Part shown: piece by piece, positions 1 to 7,631 of the stretch
How positions within the stretch are numbered: position 1 is the first letter of the stretch
Layout of the letters: each line of letters starts with the position of its first letter
From: Lachnospiraceae bacterium UBA1748
GTDB lineage: Bacteria > Bacillota > Clostridia > Lachnospirales > Lachnospiraceae
Reading direction: 5' to 3'
DNA length: 32,660 nt
NCBI GenBank assembly: GCA_002314855.1
Contig: DCHQ01000064.1
Location: 1-32,660 of the forward strand
Position numbers and translations under genes: made by a program
Notes under the pieces: model-generated
Told to the model about the DNA's origin: nothing
The model's database searches: none
Seen by the model: only the letters and a program-made list of their open reading frames with translations

Positions 1-24
1 ATCGGAATAATATAGTCCTAAGTG

Positions 25-59
25 AAGACGTAATAACCTCGGTTATTATGTCTTTTTTT
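25..59 (+). terminator. Intrinsic terminator of an upstream gene outside the window
   Basis: A 13-bp stem (26-38 with 41-53, one G-T wobble) has a very tight turn and is followed by a run of T at 53-59. Its centre is TAATAACC-TC-GGTTATTA. The same octamers recur in opposite order in the palindrome at 107-122. The gene it would terminate lies before the window. Confidence 0.75.
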
Positions 60-90
60 GTGCTTATAGAGTCAAGAAAATGTAAATGTT

Positions 91-122
91 TTGAAAAATT
101 GTGTTTGGTTATTATAATAACC
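91..122 (+). promoter_or_regulatory. Recombinase promoter with a palindrome over the -10 box
   Basis: TTGAAA at 91-96 and TATAAT at 113-118 are separated by 16 bp. The -10 box sits at the centre of a perfect 16-bp palindrome, GGTTATTATAATAACC (107-122). A protein bound there would block RNA polymerase, so the palindrome is a plausible operator, possibly for autoregulation by the recombinase. The promoter assignment is from sequence; the operator role is inferred. Confidence 0.6.
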
Positions 123-145
123 TCAAAAAACAGGAGGTATTTATA

Positions 146-1117
146 ATGACACAAGAATCTAATAATTATGTTTTGCAGAGGATGGCCTTATATCTGGATA
201 ATAACCAGATGATGAAACTGAAAAATGTATTGGATGAACTAGGACAAGCGGGTGAGGATGCAGATTTTGTGAAAGATTCCTCGGAACTTTTGGCGGAATT
301 TTTAGCTACGAAAAGGCTGGAGGGACGATCTGAAAGGACATTGCTTTTTTATCGTGTATCTGCGGAGAAACTAATAGCTGCAGTTGAAAAAAATGTATGT
401 TCAATAACAACAGAAGATATACGAGAGTATCTATCTAATTATCAAATTGATAGAGGTGTTTGTAAAGCTTCAATCGATAACACACGGCGCAATTTATCAA
501 GCTTTTTCAAGTGGCTTGAGGATGAAAACTATATATTTAAAAGTCCACTTCGCAGAATACATAAGATAAAAACTTCGCATTCAGTTAAGGACACATATGC
601 CGATGAAGATTTGGAAAAATTAAGAGATGATTGTGATGAAATTCGTAATTTGGCAATCATAGATTTTTTGAATTCTACTGGAATGCGAGTTGGTGAATTA
701 GTTAACCTTAATAGAGATGATATTAATTTTAACGAGAGAGAATGCATTGTGCTAGGAAAGGGAGACAAAGAAAGAGTAGTATATTTTGATGCTAAGTCAA
801 AACTTCACTTGATTAATTACCTGAAAAGTAGGAAAGATGATAATCCAGCATTATTTGTATCACTAAGATATCCGTATAATAGGCTTCTGACTAGTGGTGT
901 TGAGACTATGCTTAAGAAAATGGGAGAAAAAAGTAATGTTAGCCATGTTCATCCGCACAAATTCAGGAGAACAATGGCAACGACTGCTATTGATAAGGGG
1001 ATGCCAATCGAGCAGGTACAGAGGTTACTAGGACATGAGAAAATAGATACTACTTTACACTATGCTATGGTTAAGCAGAATAATGTGAAAATCTCACATA
1101 AGAAATATTTTGGATAA
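146..1117 (+). CDS. Tyrosine recombinase/integrase (XerC/D-like)
   Basis: Protein of 323 residues that should cut and rejoin DNA through a 3'-phosphotyrosine intermediate. The N-terminal part resembles a core-binding SAM-like domain. The C-terminal catalytic domain shows the expected residues: Arg in GMRVGEL, Lys in GKGDKERVVYF, His-x-x-Arg in HKFRR, the second His in LLGHEKIDTT and the nucleophile Tyr in LHYAM. The ATG at 146 follows AGGAGG (132-137) with 8-nt spacing; an in-frame GTG at 101 lies upstream of the RBS and overlaps the promoter, so I rejected it. A second Xer-type recombinase (xerD, 24285) is in the window, so this one may be XerC-like or belong to a mobile element. No att site or element boundary is visible. 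Confidence 0.88.
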   Translation: MTQESNNYVLQRMALYLDNNQMMKLKNVLDELGQAGEDADFVKDSSELLAEFLATKRLEGRSERTLLFYRVSAEKLIAAVEKNVCSITTEDIREYLSNYQIDRGVCKASIDNTRRNLSSFFKWLEDENYIFKSPLRRIHKIKTSHSVKDTYADEDLEKLRDDCDEIRNLAIIDFLNSTGMRVGELVNLNRDDINFNERECIVLGKGDKERVVYFDAKSKLHLINYLKSRKDDNPALFVSLRYPYNRLLTSGVETMLKKMGEKSNVSHVHPHKFRRTMATTAIDKGMPIEQVQRLLGHEKIDTTLHYAMVKQNNVKISHKKYFG

Positions 1118-1122
1118 TTCAG

Positions 1123-1149
1123 GGTCGCTTTCAAAGCGACCTTATTTTT
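1123..1149 (+). terminator. Intrinsic terminator after the recombinase
   Basis: A perfect 9-bp stem, GGTCGCTTT (1123-1131) with AAAGCGACC (1133-1141), is followed by TTATTTTT. As written the loop is a single base, so the top pairs must open. It ends recombinase transcription before the vWA gene. Confidence 0.8.
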
Positions 1150-1231
1150 ACGCCTCTTTAATATAATGGGCTCATAAGATAAATCACTGATAAAAAGTGA
1201 TAAAAAAAGAGCAATTAAGGAGGAAGAAGAT

Positions 1232-1897
1232 ATGCGTAAAGGATTAACAGAGGTAATATTTATTTTAGACAGAAGCGGCTCTATGAGAGGTCTTGAGGCT
1301 GATACTATTGGTGGATTTAACTCAATGATAGAAAAACAGCAAAAGGAGGAGGGAGAGGCATACATCTCGACAATTCTTTTTGATGATGCTAGTGAGGTGC
1401 TTTATGATAGAGTGCCAGTGGACAAGATCGAGCCGATGAATGATAGTCAGTACTATGTAAGAGGCTGCACAGCGCTTTTGGATGCTATAGGTGGTGCTAT
1501 TCATCATATTTCCAATGTTCATAAGTATGCAAGAGAAGAGGATAGACCAGAGAAAACATTTATGATTATAACAACTGATGGTATGGAAAATGCAAGTCAT
1601 CAGTATTCATATGATAAAGTGAAGGACATGGTTGAAAAAGCCAAGGAAAAGGATGGATGGGAGTTTTTATTTCTTGGGGCCAATATTGACGCCATAGAAG
1701 TAGCAGGGAGATTTGGAATCACCAAAGAACGAGCATTGAACTATGAGTGCGACAGCAAAGGAACTAAGCTGAATTACAGTGTACTAGCTAATGCGGTTTC
1801 TGCAGTGCGTAGGTCTAAGAGTAAGGCTGAAACTGAAGTTATGCTTGAAGCATGCTGCGCCCCAATAGTAGAGGATTATGCTAAGAGGCATAAATAA
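1232..1897 (+). CDS. vWA domain protein with complete MIDAS
   Basis: Protein of 221 residues that is almost entirely one von Willebrand factor A domain. The metal-ion-dependent adhesion site is intact: DRSGSM near residue 12, a Thr in GCTALLDA and Asp in TTDGMEN. No signal peptide or membrane segment is visible, so it is probably cytoplasmic. Such stand-alone vWA proteins bind protein partners through a divalent metal; the partner is unknown. AAGGAGGAAG lies just before the ATG at 1232. The gene sits after the recombinase terminator and before a small PH-like protein. A TATAAT at 1162-1167 may be its -10 box, but no convincing -35 is present. Confidence 0.85.
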   Translation: MRKGLTEVIFILDRSGSMRGLEADTIGGFNSMIEKQQKEEGEAYISTILFDDASEVLYDRVPVDKIEPMNDSQYYVRGCTALLDAIGGAIHHISNVHKYAREEDRPEKTFMIITTDGMENASHQYSYDKVKDMVEKAKEKDGWEFLFLGANIDAIEVAGRFGITKERALNYECDSKGTKLNYSVLANAVSAVRRSKSKAETEVMLEACCAPIVEDYAKRHK

Positions 1898-1947
1898 ATT
1901 GTATGACTATTAGCCCTATGTTATTATTGATGTAGTGAGGTAATAAT

Positions 1948-2442
1948 ATGGAATATAATGGTGAAAAAGTATTAAAGTCTATCAGGGCTATTATTTGTTC
2001 ATACGATGAAGATGAAATACCTACGTGTATCTGTACGCTGTATTTAACAGAGCATCATGTATATGCTTCAGAGAGGCATTATGATGGAACACAGATCAAT
2101 CATATGATTATTGCTATTAATAAGATAAAACAGCTTATAATAGAAAATCCGTATATGAGTAGCTATGGTAGCGATATGAGAGATGAAGGCGAAGCATCAA
2201 CAAATAAAAAGGGATTCGGTTTATTTAGCATGTTGTTCTCAGCACCAGGAAGTCGAGGGATATTTGGAATATCTGATCGAAATGGTGAGAACTATGGTGT
2301 TGCAAGATGTAATGAGTATCTTTTAATAGAGTATGAAGATGATTCTGGAAAAATAGCTAAAATGTATTTTGAACCTGTTGAAGGGTATTCTATTAAGTCA
2401 TTTGTCAATTCATATAAAAAGTTGATGAAAAAGAATAGTTAA
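1948..2442 (+). CDS. Small protein of unknown function, possible PH-like fold
   Basis: Protein of 164 residues, not recognised by name. The pattern resembles PH/GRAM-like bacterial domains: a strand-rich start (KVLKSIRAIICSY, then LYLTEHHVYAS), a helix-like INKIKQLIIE, and a final strand pair (YLLIEYEDDSGKIAKMYF) followed by a C-terminal helix. A Gly/Phe/Ser-rich loop (about residues 85-110) interrupts it. No membrane segment or signal peptide is present. It starts about 50 nt after the vWA gene with GTGAGGT as RBS, and a terminator follows at 2471, so the two are probably co-transcribed. The fold assignment is by eye only. Confidence 0.65.
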   Translation: MEYNGEKVLKSIRAIICSYDEDEIPTCICTLYLTEHHVYASERHYDGTQINHMIIAINKIKQLIIENPYMSSYGSDMRDEGEASTNKKGFGLFSMLFSAPGSRGIFGISDRNGENYGVARCNEYLLIEYEDDSGKIAKMYFEPVEGYSIKSFVNSYKKLMKKNS

Positions 2443-2470
2443 AGCAATCGGATACAGAATAATAGTAAAA

Positions 2471-2517
2471 GAAGGCTGAGGTTAACGCATATTTGCGGGC
2501 TGAAACCTTCTTTTTTT
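2471..2517 (+). terminator. Intrinsic terminator after the PH-like gene
   Basis: GAAGG (2471-2475) pairs with CCTTC (2506-2510), with an inner CGCA/TGCG stem, followed by eight T (2510-2517). The stem is interrupted by internal loops. Confidence 0.7.
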
Positions 2518-2538
2518 CTGTCGTTGTATTTGGAATAA

Positions 2539-2547
2539 TGTTATAAT
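2539..2547 (+). promoter_or_regulatory. Extended -10 promoter for the HD-GYP pair
   Basis: TGTTATAAT is a consensus extended -10 (TGn before TATAAT at 2542-2547), about 60 nt before the first HD-GYP start. No good -35 is visible 17 bp upstream, which is typical for extended -10 promoters. Confidence 0.5.
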
Positions 2548-2605
2548 TAAATGTTGGATATGAGTGTTTTAGTAGCTGATATTTAAAAGGAAAAGCTAAC
2601 CTATT

Positions 2606-4345
2606 ATGAAAAAGTTAATGTTGATTTTAGACAACTTAATAAAGTGTTTTGCATATGGGGCGCTATTATGTACTTTTGTGATTGTAGGAATCGCTCTTTT
2701 CGGTGATTTTGGCAAAGGTGAGGCTAATATTGGATCTTTTCAAACAGAGACATTTAATGAGGGATGGTTACTTGAATACAACGATACAAGTAGTGACATT
2801 TCTTTACCATTTGTTTGTGATGCAAGCGTGGGTGATTTTATAACCATAAAAAATACATTACCTGCAGATCTTACTGATAATAGTAGTATTATGACAAGAA
2901 GTACGCTCGAAGATATGTATGTCTATGTTAATGGAGAACTTAGGGAGCATTATGGTTCGGAGGATTCCAAACTGCTTCCATATTTCTTGCCAAGCGTATA
3001 TATGGTTACTAGCCTTACAAGCGATGACGCGGGTGCTGAAATAGAAATCAAGTATAATGTTAAGTCACGAGGTGTAATTAATGAAATTGGTCTTGGACAT
3101 GGTAATAATACATGGTTTGCTATACTGAAGAAAAATATATCAGCAGATATAACTACATTTGTCGTTTTTGTGCTTGGTTTTTTACTTATTGTTATTGCTG
3201 CAATAATGCAGCGCTTTGTTTCAGAGTATCGTCCACCTTATTATCTGGGTCTTCTTATGGTGGATATTGCTATATGGATGTTTAGTGAGTCTTCAATGAA
3301 GCAACTACTGCTTCAAAAGCCATCCTTATCTAGTATTTTTACTTATATTTCATTTGAATTATTAGGAGTATTGACCTGTTTATTTTTTGATGCAGTTCAG
3401 AATCGCCGGTATCACAAAATTTATCAGACTATTGAAGCTATTGTATGTATTCAATTAATGGTTAATACAATTCTTCATATCACTCATGTTTTGGAGTATC
3501 ATCAAACACTTATTTCTTCCCATATATGGTTAATTGTTGAGCTAGCATTTGTTCTTAGAAATGTTGCAATTGATATTCGAAGTAAAAGGATACATGAGTA
3601 CAGAACAACTGCCATAGGTATGATTGGCTTTTTGATATTCTCACTTACAGAGCTTGTAGTGTACTATTTATCTGACGTACCTGTATTTGGAAGATTTGTA
3701 AGTGTTGGACTAGTTATACTTACGATAGCAACTGTGATCCAGGTATTTGTCAGTCAAATAAGAGTTTCTAGAGAACATACTAATGAACAGAAAAAAATGC
3801 TGATCAATCTTATTGAAACTGTTGCTGGAGCCATAGACGCGAAGGATGAGTATACCGGTGGACATTCTGAGAGAGTAGGCCATTATGCTACTGTACTTGC
3901 GAGGGCTATGGCGAAGGACTATGATTTTTCAGAAGAGGATATTCTTAGAATTCACTATATTGGTAACATGCATGATATAGGTAAAATAGGTGTTGCTGAT
4001 TCCATATTAAATAAAGCAGGTAAGCTTACTGGTGATGAGTTTACCCTTATGAAAAAGCATGTAGATATTGGCGCAGAACTTGTCATTGGTATGGAAGGAA
4101 GTATTGCTGGTTTACTAGATGGTATTCTTTATCATCATGAAAGATATGATGGAAAAGGCTATCCAAGTGGTCTTTCAGGGGAAGATATACCACTTGTGGC
4201 GCGAATTATATGTTTGGCTGACTGCTATGATGCAATGACATCCAACCGTGTATATAGAAAAAGACTATCAAGCGAGGAAGTTAGGACAGAGATAGGAGGT
4301 GTAAGGGGAGTCAGTTTGACCCTGAGCTTGCTGAGATATTTATAA
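2606..4345 (+). CDS. Membrane HD-GYP phosphodiesterase, frameshifted (N-terminal part)
   Basis: Probable c-di-GMP phosphodiesterase receptor; this frame gives 579 residues. A membrane anchor (about 10-32) is followed by an extracytoplasmic strand-rich domain (about 33-180) and several membrane segments (about 185-390), a layout like 7TM-DISM receptors. The HD-GYP domain then shows HDIGKIG at 456, KKHVDIG and HHERYDGKGYP at 510-520. After KRLSSEEVR (about 4284) the frame departs from its tandem paralog (4783-6939) and stops at 4345. The paralog-like sequence resumes in the -1 frame at 4306-4308 (GSQFDPEL) and continues to 4758. One G missing from the run at 4305-4308 would explain this, although neighbouring codons also differ. 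It may be a pseudogene, a sequencing error or a recoded gene. The catalytic domain itself is nearly complete before the break. Confidence 0.85.
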   Translation: MKKLMLILDNLIKCFAYGALLCTFVIVGIALFGDFGKGEANIGSFQTETFNEGWLLEYNDTSSDISLPFVCDASVGDFITIKNTLPADLTDNSSIMTRSTLEDMYVYVNGELREHYGSEDSKLLPYFLPSVYMVTSLTSDDAGAEIEIKYNVKSRGVINEIGLGHGNNTWFAILKKNISADITTFVVFVLGFLLIVIAAIMQRFVSEYRPPYYLGLLMVDIAIWMFSESSMKQLLLQKPSLSSIFTYISFELLGVLTCLFFDAVQNRRYHKIYQTIEAIVCIQLMVNTILHITHVLEYHQTLISSHIWLIVELAFVLRNVAIDIRSKRIHEYRTTAIGMIGFLIFSLTELVVYYLSDVPVFGRFVSVGLVILTIATVIQVFVSQIRVSREHTNEQKKMLINLIETVAGAIDAKDEYTGGHSERVGHYATVLARAMAKDYDFSEEDILRIHYIGNMHDIGKIGVADSILNKAGKLTGDEFTLMKKHVDIGAELVIGMEGSIAGLLDGILYHHERYDGKGYPSGLSGEDIPLVARIICLADCYDAMTSNRVYRKRLSSEEVRTEIGGVRGVSLTLSLLRYL

Positions 4346-4350
4346 AGCTT

Positions 4351-4758
4351 ATGGATAAAGGTGAGATGGTTCCGCAAACAGTAGATGGGATGACTATCTC
4401 CAAAACAGGAGAAGTGACTAAGGCAGCTCAGCTGGAAAAATATTTGCAGATAACATCTGAAAGCGAAGAAAGCAAATCCAAGAATCCTAGTTATATTAGA
4501 ATGCTCAGTTATTTTATAAAGCTCAAGGAGAATAATGGGGAGCAGGTTAATATTTTTATTCTTAGCCTTAAGGATAAGAGTTTTGATGTGAAAAAGATAA
4601 TCGCTTCGATAATAAAATCCGAGGATATAAGTATCTGTTTTAACGATAACCAATATATTATTACTTTGTTTGGACGTACAGATGAGCAGATAAAGGAATT
4701 CATGAGTATTTGCAAGGAACATGAATCGAATGCTCATATCGAACAGCTTTTCGCTTAA
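4351..4758 (+). pseudogene. C-terminal remainder of the frameshifted HD-GYP gene
   Basis: This 135-codon reading frame matches the C-terminal extension of the downstream paralog segment by segment: the MVPQTVDGM, LEKYL, KNPSYIRM and ITLFGRTDEQI regions align with LVPYTIDGM, LEKYL, KNPTHIRM and IVLFGKSDEEI. The same frame stays open upstream to at least 4306 and joins the HD-GYP coding sequence there. The ATG at 4351 corresponds to an internal position of the paralog and has no ribosome binding site, so this is not an independent gene. The extension (about 130 residues) has no recognised domain. Confidence 0.8.
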
Positions 4759-4782
4759 AGCGACTATTTTAGGAGAGAGGAC

Positions 4783-6939
4783 ATGAAGCAGGAAAGGACT
4801 AAAGCTGAAATTTTAATAAAGTGCTTTGTTGCAATAATGCTTATTGCTAATTTCATATTACTTGGCTATGCCTTTCTTGTGCCTAATACAAATGGCGAAG
4901 CAGAAAGGGGTTCATTTGAAACAATTGGTTTTAATGATGGATGGATGCTTGAAACTGATGACGGGCCAGAGAGCATTTCGCTTCCAACATATACCGGTGC
5001 TGAAAAGGGCGAGCTTGTCACTATAACGAATTTGTTACCTGAGAAGCTTTCCGATGACAATTGCCTAATGATTAGAGCTACCATGGAAGATGTATATGTA
5101 TATATAGGCGATGAACTTCGAGAGCAGTATGCATCAGAGAATCTGTGGATATCAACATATTATTTGCCTAGCGCATATGTGGTAGTTAATTTGACGTCTA
5201 TGGATGCGGGTGAGAGCATAGCCATTCAGTATAGAGTAAAGGCAACTGACAGACTAGAAGAGATTCAACTTGGTGCAGGTAATAATGCATGGTTCAAGGT
5301 AATACAGGATAATCTGGCAGTTAATGCAGCGGCAATAGTTCTTCTTGTCCTTGGTATTGCTCTTATAATAGCTTATGGTATTATGCATCATATCTATAAT
5401 AATAATAAGACTGCTTTTTATCTTGGTATTCTTATGATAGATATAGCGGTATGGATAAGTAGTGAGTCGAAGCTTAGACAGATAATCTTTCCCAATCCAT
5501 CGTTATCAGGTTTATTTGCCTATTTGTCAGTAGAACTAATATGTCTTTTAACTTGCTTTTATTTTGATGAGGTTCAGCATAAAACTCATCATAAAAGCTA
5601 TATAGTTATAGAAGCAATTGCAAGTGCGCAGCTGCTAATCAATACAGTTCTTCATTGCTGTGGCATAGTTGATTATTACGAAACCTTAGTATTTTCTCAT
5701 ATTTGGATGGGAATTGGTCTGGTAGTTGGTTTTGTTCATATTGTGTTAGATATAAGGGCTAGGAAGTTAAGGGAATACTTTATCATCATTGTAGGTATGC
5801 TTTGCTTTCTTGCTATGGCGATGCTTGAGATAATCGGTTTTTATATTTCCAGAAATCACGTGTTCGGCCTATTCCTTTGTGTAGGACTTATTATGCTGAT
5901 GGTGGCCACTATTATCCAGCTTTTTAATGACCAGATTCAGGCTTTAAAAAATCGTGAAAATTATCAGACTCAGATGACTATTAATACCATAAAAACAATT
6001 GCGGGTGCCATTGATGCCAAGGATGAATATACAGGAGGACACTCCGATAGAGTAGGACATTATGCGGTGGTGCTTGCCAGAGCGATGGCTGATGATTATG
6101 GCTTTACAGAGGAAGATATCCTACGAATTCACTATATTGGTACATTGCATGATATTGGCAAGATAGGGGTGCCTGATCCAATTCTTAACAAGGCTGGTAA
6201 GCTTACTGATGATGAATATACGCTTATGAAAAAGCATGTTGATATAGGTGCTGAGCTAATGAAAGGTATAGGCAAAGGTGTTGACGGGCTTTTAGATGGT
6301 ATTCTCTATCACCATGAAAGGTATGATGGAAAAGGATACTCAAGTGGTTTGGCTGGCCAGGATATACCACTTATCGCACGTATTATATGTCTTGCTGACT
6401 GCTATGATGCTATGACCTCCAATCGTGTATACAGAAAACGACTGTCAAGTGAGGAAGTCCGCGAGGAATTTATAAGATGCAGGGGCTCTCAGTTCGATCC
6501 AGAGTTAACAGATATATTTGTGAAGCTTATCGATACGAAAGAACTGGTTCCGTATACAATAGATGGAATGGCAACTACTCAAAGCGGCGAGATATTAAAG
6601 TCAGCCATGCTTGAAAAGTATTTGAAAGAATTATCTAAGTTAGATGATATGGAAGCGAAGAATCCTACCCATATAAGAATGATGAATTATATTCTTAAGC
6701 TTAAGGAAAAACGAGGCGAAAGCATTAATGCTTTTGTTCTGACTATTCTTGATAAAGACGAATTATGGGATACTGAGAATAGGTTCGTGACTCCATACAT
6801 TCAGGCGGATGATATGAATATAGAGTATAATGATAAATCAAGAATCATTGTACTATTTGGAAAATCAGATGAAGAAATCGAAGACTTTGAAAAAACATTG
6901 GAGGAGATTCCAGTGAATTTTAAGGTTGGTAGAATATAG
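4783..6939 (+). CDS. Membrane HD-GYP domain receptor (intact paralog)
   Basis: Protein of 718 residues with the same plan as the gene before it: an N-terminal membrane anchor (about 10-32), an extracytoplasmic domain, a block of membrane helices (about 185-390), an HD-GYP domain (about 405-580) and a C-terminal extension of about 130 residues. Expected role: hydrolysis of cyclic di-GMP in response to an external signal. HDIGKIG is at 456, KKHVDIG follows, and HHERYDGKG at 510-518. The signature GYP reads GYS here (518-520), while the upstream paralog keeps GYP. The metal-ligand His/Asp residues appear intact, so activity is plausible but not certain. AGGAGAG precedes the ATG, 24 nt after the end of the first paralog, so the two form one transcription unit. 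Confidence 0.9.
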   Translation: MKQERTKAEILIKCFVAIMLIANFILLGYAFLVPNTNGEAERGSFETIGFNDGWMLETDDGPESISLPTYTGAEKGELVTITNLLPEKLSDDNCLMIRATMEDVYVYIGDELREQYASENLWISTYYLPSAYVVVNLTSMDAGESIAIQYRVKATDRLEEIQLGAGNNAWFKVIQDNLAVNAAAIVLLVLGIALIIAYGIMHHIYNNNKTAFYLGILMIDIAVWISSESKLRQIIFPNPSLSGLFAYLSVELICLLTCFYFDEVQHKTHHKSYIVIEAIASAQLLINTVLHCCGIVDYYETLVFSHIWMGIGLVVGFVHIVLDIRARKLREYFIIIVGMLCFLAMAMLEIIGFYISRNHVFGLFLCVGLIMLMVATIIQLFNDQIQALKNRENYQTQMTINTIKTIAGAIDAKDEYTGGHSDRVGHYAVVLARAMADDYGFTEEDILRIHYIGTLHDIGKIGVPDPILNKAGKLTDDEYTLMKKHVDIGAELMKGIGKGVDGLLDGILYHHERYDGKGYSSGLAGQDIPLIARIICLADCYDAMTSNRVYRKRLSSEEVREEFIRCRGSQFDPELTDIFVKLIDTKELVPYTIDGMATTQSGEILKSAMLEKYLKELSKLDDMEAKNPTHIRMMNYILKLKEKRGESINAFVLTILDKDELWDTENRFVTPYIQADDMNIEYNDKSRIIVLFGKSDEEIEDFEKTLEEIPVNFKVGRI

Positions 6940-6969
6940 GTTAATTATTAAAGAAGGGAAGAAGAGAAA

Positions 6970-7572
6970 TTGATTAAGAACGTTATTTTTGATATTGGAA
7001 ATGTATTGGTCAATTTTAGATGGAAAGAATATCTTGTAGAAAAAGGATTTGAGCCTGATATTATTAAGCGTATCGTTAAGGCATCGGTTGCTAGTCCTTA
7101 CTGGGATGAATTTGACAGAGGTGTTCTTAGTGAAGATGAGACTATGAATTTGTTCATAGGTCTTGATCCTGGTATTGAAAAGGAACTTCATGAAGCATAC
7201 GACAGTATTGTAGGTATGATCACAAGACGTGATGATGCTATTCCATGGGTGAAAAGCTTGAAGGCAGCAGGTTATAATGTTTACTATTTGTCTAATTTCT
7301 CGGAGAAGGCATACAATGAGTGTCGTGATACTTTAGATTTTATGGATTATATGGATGGCGGTATCATGTCATTTAGAGAGCATGTTATAAAGCCTGATAA
7401 AGCAATATACACGATGCTTCTTGAAAGATACAATCTTGTGGCAGATGAGTGTGCATTTATTGACGACACTGAGCGTAATATAGTGGCTGCTAATCAGCTT
7501 GGAATTCACGGGATTATTCATAATAGCTACGAAGAGACTTCTGAGGAACTAAAAAAGCTTGGAGTATGTTAA
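6970..7572 (+). CDS. HAD family phosphatase (subfamily IA type)
   Basis: Protein of 200 residues with the four haloacid-dehalogenase motifs: FDIGNVL with the nucleophile Asp (residues 7-13), YYLSNFS (motif II), KPDKAIY (motif III Lys) and FIDDTERN (motif IV Asp pair). The GNV variant of motif I is shared with sugar-phosphate phosphatases of the YihX kind, but the substrate cannot be read from sequence. The start is TTG at 6970, preceded by the purine-rich GAAGGGAAGAAGAG; the conserved strand begins at residue 3, so no later start is possible. It lies 30 nt after the HD-GYP gene and may be co-transcribed with it. Confidence 0.85.
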   Translation: MIKNVIFDIGNVLVNFRWKEYLVEKGFEPDIIKRIVKASVASPYWDEFDRGVLSEDETMNLFIGLDPGIEKELHEAYDSIVGMITRRDDAIPWVKSLKAAGYNVYYLSNFSEKAYNECRDTLDFMDYMDGGIMSFREHVIKPDKAIYTMLLERYNLVADECAFIDDTERNIVAANQLGIHGIIHNSYEETSEELKKLGVC

Positions 7573-7578
7573 TATACC

Positions 7579-7610
7579 TTGACAAAAGCTGTGCTGAATG
7601 TAAATATAAT
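7579..7610 (+). promoter_or_regulatory. Promoter of the repeat lipoprotein/hflX unit
   Basis: A consensus -35, TTGACA (7579-7584), is followed by TAAATATAAT at 7601-7610. The TATAAT is 20 bp away, which is long; TAAATA at 7601-7606 gives 16 bp. It lies just after the HAD stop codon. The exact -10 is uncertain. Confidence 0.5.
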
Positions 7611-7631
7611 CCTTGGATTACATAACATAGG

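Noticed and set aside
107..122. dif site for Xer recombination
   Set aside because: Does not resemble the 28-bp Firmicutes dif sequence; no other dif-like site was seen.
529..768. Minus-strand open frame inside the recombinase gene
   Set aside because: Antisense shadow of a well-supported gene, with no RBS or family features; other such antisense frames were left out for the same reason.
1183..1201. Small hairpin ATCACT/AGTGAT followed by A residues
   Set aside because: Only 6 bp, and the A run is on the wrong side for a plus-strand terminator; no converging minus-strand gene uses it.
4351..4758. Independent small gene starting at ATG 4351
   Set aside because: No ribosome binding site, and the frame aligns with the paralog's C-terminus from before the ATG; it is the remainder of a frameshifted gene.
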